64,000 nt of DNA from Centropus unirufus (lineage: Eukaryota > Chordata > Aves > Cuculiformes > Centropidae). This document shows, one piece after another, positions 61,311 to 64,000 of the stretch (positions are counted from its first letter, which is position 1; each line of letters opens with the position of its first letter). A model generated the notes under the pieces. The model was not told the origin of the DNA, ran no database searches, and worked only from the letters and a program-made list of their open reading frames with translations. The stretch spans positions 796,136-860,135 of the forward strand of contig VYZI01000205.1 of assembly GCA_013397695.1 (NCBI GenBank), given 5' to 3'. Position numbers and translations under genes: made by a program.

Positions 61311-63237
61311 TATGGTTATTATCTGAACCAGCCGTGTGCTGTGAACAGGTCTCTCGTATAAAAATTAATGCAACACATCAAATTAATTTCTTTGCCAAAT
61401 AGTTAAAATAGTTTGATTTTCCGAATCTGTGTTTGTCAGCTTCAGTCATTCAAGTGTTCAGACCAAACCACCCTTGTCTCTTCCCTTTATTATTTTTTCT
61501 CAATCTTGTGGTTAAAACCCAATCTTCTAGTTTAGGGAGCTTATGTCCCTTCTGGGTTTTAAGCTTTTTAAAAATTTTAATTTTCCAAGACTTTCTGTGC
61601 AGACTTTGGCCTGGAAAAATTTTATTTTTAGTTCAATTAAAGTTGAACTCTTTGCATAACAATGCTGCCCCAAGGTGTAGATGTCCAAGAAAACGTTCCA
61701 CTTCTGTACTTGTCCCTGGCTTGTTCCCTGATACATCTAGTGTTAGCCCTAAGAAAGACAGCAGCAAGAGACATGAAGATTTACTTTCTTCTTGGTTTAT
61801 GCTACAATCATCACTGATTTGGGATAGATTTTGATGAGACCTCCTAGGGCCCTGTGTTGATATTTAAAAGTGTTTGAAATCTGGTCAATTACCTATGGTG
61901 GTAAAAACTATTTAATGTTTCTTCATCAGCTTTAATGCTCCAACTGCATTTGCTCTGTGCACTAGTGAACACTGCAAATCCCCCAGTAATGTTAGCTTTC
62001 AGAACAGACTTTGAAAGCATTTATTGGCTGCAGCTGTAAGTCAAAGCAGGACAGACTTCTTGACTTTCTCTCCCTCCTGCCCCCCAACACCTGGATTATC
62101 GTCTGCACCGAGTTGCCTGGTTCATGGTGTTGAGCCCTGGAGACAGCACGGCTCTCGGCCGGTGACCTCTTGGCATGGCTCTTCTGGGTGTGCACAAGAG
62201 GGAATTCCTTCCCTTGTTTTTATTGAAGTGCAGAGCTGAGTAGCAGTGCTTGCACTTGAAGAGCTTATAGCAATATTTAAAGGAATAATCCTTGAGCTAC
62301 AAGATGCAGGGCACTGAACACTTGCATTTTCACCTCAGCTGTTTGTCTCAGAGTACAGTGATTGCAGTGATGCTAGCACAGGGAGCAAGAGACATCCTGT
62401 CTGGAAATGGGAAGGCTAGCTTAGCAGCCTCTGGAGGATGTGGGCCAGATCCTTAGCTGATCAAGTCGGTGACACCAATCACTGCTGTGAAGTCCCCTCT
62501 TCATCTTATTCTGCTCAGGCTGTTGGCTGGAGCTTCTATAGAAAACTGAACACCAACATTGCTGGTGAAAGAGATGCTTGGAGCCTTCTCAAGCCAGACA
62601 CACTCGTAGCTTAAGATGAAGACAATGTACTCTTCAATTTAGGGAGCTGACAAATACTTTGGACTGTGCAGGGAGAGGGGGAGGGATGGATATCTTTGCT
62701 TTTTATTGCCTGCTCCTCAGGGAGTTTTTATTTGTTTTAGTTCTTAATTAATTTTTAAGAAATGACTATATCTAATCAGTGAATTTGGCTGTTTGTTGAG
62801 CCAGCAGCACAGGAGATGGTTTCTGTCACGCTTACAATGAAATGTCAGAACTCTTGGTTTCTGTTCCAGCTCTGGCTGCGCACTTGACCTTTTAGGAAAT
62901 CCTGACTGGAATAGCTGAGAAGCTCTTTGTCCGTGCAGTGAAGCTCTGAGCCTGGGTGAGGGAATGTGGGTGCAGTTACCCCTGTGCCCTTCACTGAAGC
63001 AAGGCAGCTCTATGAAACAATGTGAGTTTTTTTGGATGCTCTTTTGCCCCCAACTGTATTCTGTGTTTGTTGCCTTCCCAGCAGATCAGAATTATTTCCT
63101 TTTTTTCCATCTTTGAGGAGTGGTACAGAATAACCAGAAGTCTTTTCTGTTTACGTCAGTCCAATTTGAGTCTTCTCCTCACTGTAGTTTGTCACTTGCT
63201 CTCTTTAAACGTCTGGGGTGGTTTTTCTTTCAATACT

Positions 63238-63345
63238 CCAGTGGGAAGCTGAGGTCATGGAGGAAAGGAGCAGCTTGCCCGGGATCACAGCAGGTAACTG
63301 TCAAGAGCACAAAACTAAGCCTGAGTCCCAGGCTGCTTTCGCTGA
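63238..63345 (+). repeat. MIR-like SINE relic
   Basis: GAAGCTGAGGTCATGGAGG, then GCAGCTTGCCCGGGATCACA, GCAGGTAACTGTCAAGAGC and GCCTGAGTCCCAGGCTGC follow the MIR order (aaactgaggcacagagagg, taacttgcccaaggtcacac, agctagtaagtggcagagc, gaacccaggtctg). It is divergent but collinear over about 100 bp. Recognised by eye. Confidence 0.5.
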
Positions 63346-64000
63346 GCTGGGATGGTGAGTGCTATGCCTTTCCAGCAAGGCTCTTGCTGAATTTGGCCAA
63401 GCAAGGTCATTTGGTTTTAGTTCAGTGTTCAGTGCTTTCTTACTGTTCCACTGGGAAATACATATATTTTTTAAATGCTGGCCCCCCACCAGGGAATGTT
63501 GGCGCGCTCATCGCTCGGTGCAGAGCTCAAGCTTGACACAGAAGGCACTGTGCTCATTTCTCCACAATTGTCAGATTGGCATTTGTTTATAATTAAACAG
63601 CAAAAGCAGCAGCATTGTGCTGAGATACAGCCGGGCACCAAGTCCAGAAGCAACTGGAAACTTGAAGTCATTAACTGTGGTGAAGAAAGCTGGATCACAT
63701 GCAAGGAGAGACATGATCGCATCCATAAACGCTGTATCATGATGCACAGGGGCACTAAAGAAATCTTGCACAGGTGTGTCCTGACAGTCTCTGCCTTTTG
63801 AGCAGGTATAGGATTACTGTTCAAGGAGCATTAATATGCAGTGCTGAGGTAGGGAAGGGCTTGGTATTTGAGGAGCTGTGCAAAGTCACAGTCCCTGCCA
63901 CAAAACTTCCCCCCGCTTTGAGCTTGAGGCATAGAAAGCATGCAGGAAAAAAGATTCACAGACTGGGGAGAAAGAAAGTTTGGGCCATGAGAGGGAGAAT

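Noticed and set aside
57323..64000. Search for the common last exon of KIFAP3
   Set aside because: No frame encoding a GFRPDEPYYYGYG-like end was found, so it is taken to lie beyond the window.

Overview
This window is a piece of an avian nuclear genome, and it carries most of one gene on the + strand: KIFAP3 (KAP3), the non-motor subunit of heterotrimeric kinesin-2. The bird assignment rests on at least nine truncated CR1 LINE fragments with avian-type 3' ends, sparse ancient repeats, and a KIFAP3 product that is close to the vertebrate protein throughout. The species cannot be fixed from the sequence alone. No bacterial features, CRISPR arrays, rRNA or tRNA genes were seen. Two short assembly gaps (N runs) lie at 33107-33203 and 46355-46449.

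Layout. Positions 1 to about 890 hold a degenerate, extremely G-rich minisatellite that fades out by about 1450; the rest up to 4939 is the 3' part of KIFAP3 intron 1. Eighteen consecutive coding exons follow (exons 2-19, 4940-51272). They total 2241 bp, or 747 codons, and every splice phase closes with no frameshift or stop. Exon 1 (start codon plus about 10 codons) lies upstream of the window. The common last exon (ending near residue 792 in other vertebrates) was not found and presumably lies downstream. Exons 2-10 and 12-17 are clustered, with long introns 10 (13.9 kb), 11 (4.4 kb), 17 (9.8 kb), 18 (4.2 kb) and 19 (over 12.7 kb). The large introns hold the CR1 copies, an older L3/CR1-like LINE relic, two MIR-like fragments and AT-rich unique sequence.

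Most notable observations. (1) Two introns carry minor-spliceosome (U12) signals: intron 7 is an AT-AC intron with donor ATATCCTTT, branch site TCCTTAAC and a terminal AC; intron 16 is a GT-AG intron with donor GTATCTTTT and the same perfect branch site. (2) Inside intron 19, at 57277-57322, a strong acceptor opens a short in-frame segment ending in TAA. Joined to exon 19 it gives a predicted 772-residue protein, the length I recall for the KAP3B splice form. (3) One CR1 copy is flanked by about 48-bp imperfect direct repeats. (4) Exon 15 has a NAGNAG tandem acceptor. (5) There is a perfect 24-nt palindrome in intron 5 and an 11-bp inverted repeat in intron 10.

Functionally the exons encode a basic N-terminal segment, a charged linker and a long array of armadillo-like helices that scaffold the KIF3A/KIF3B tails and cargo, followed by an acidic C-terminal region.
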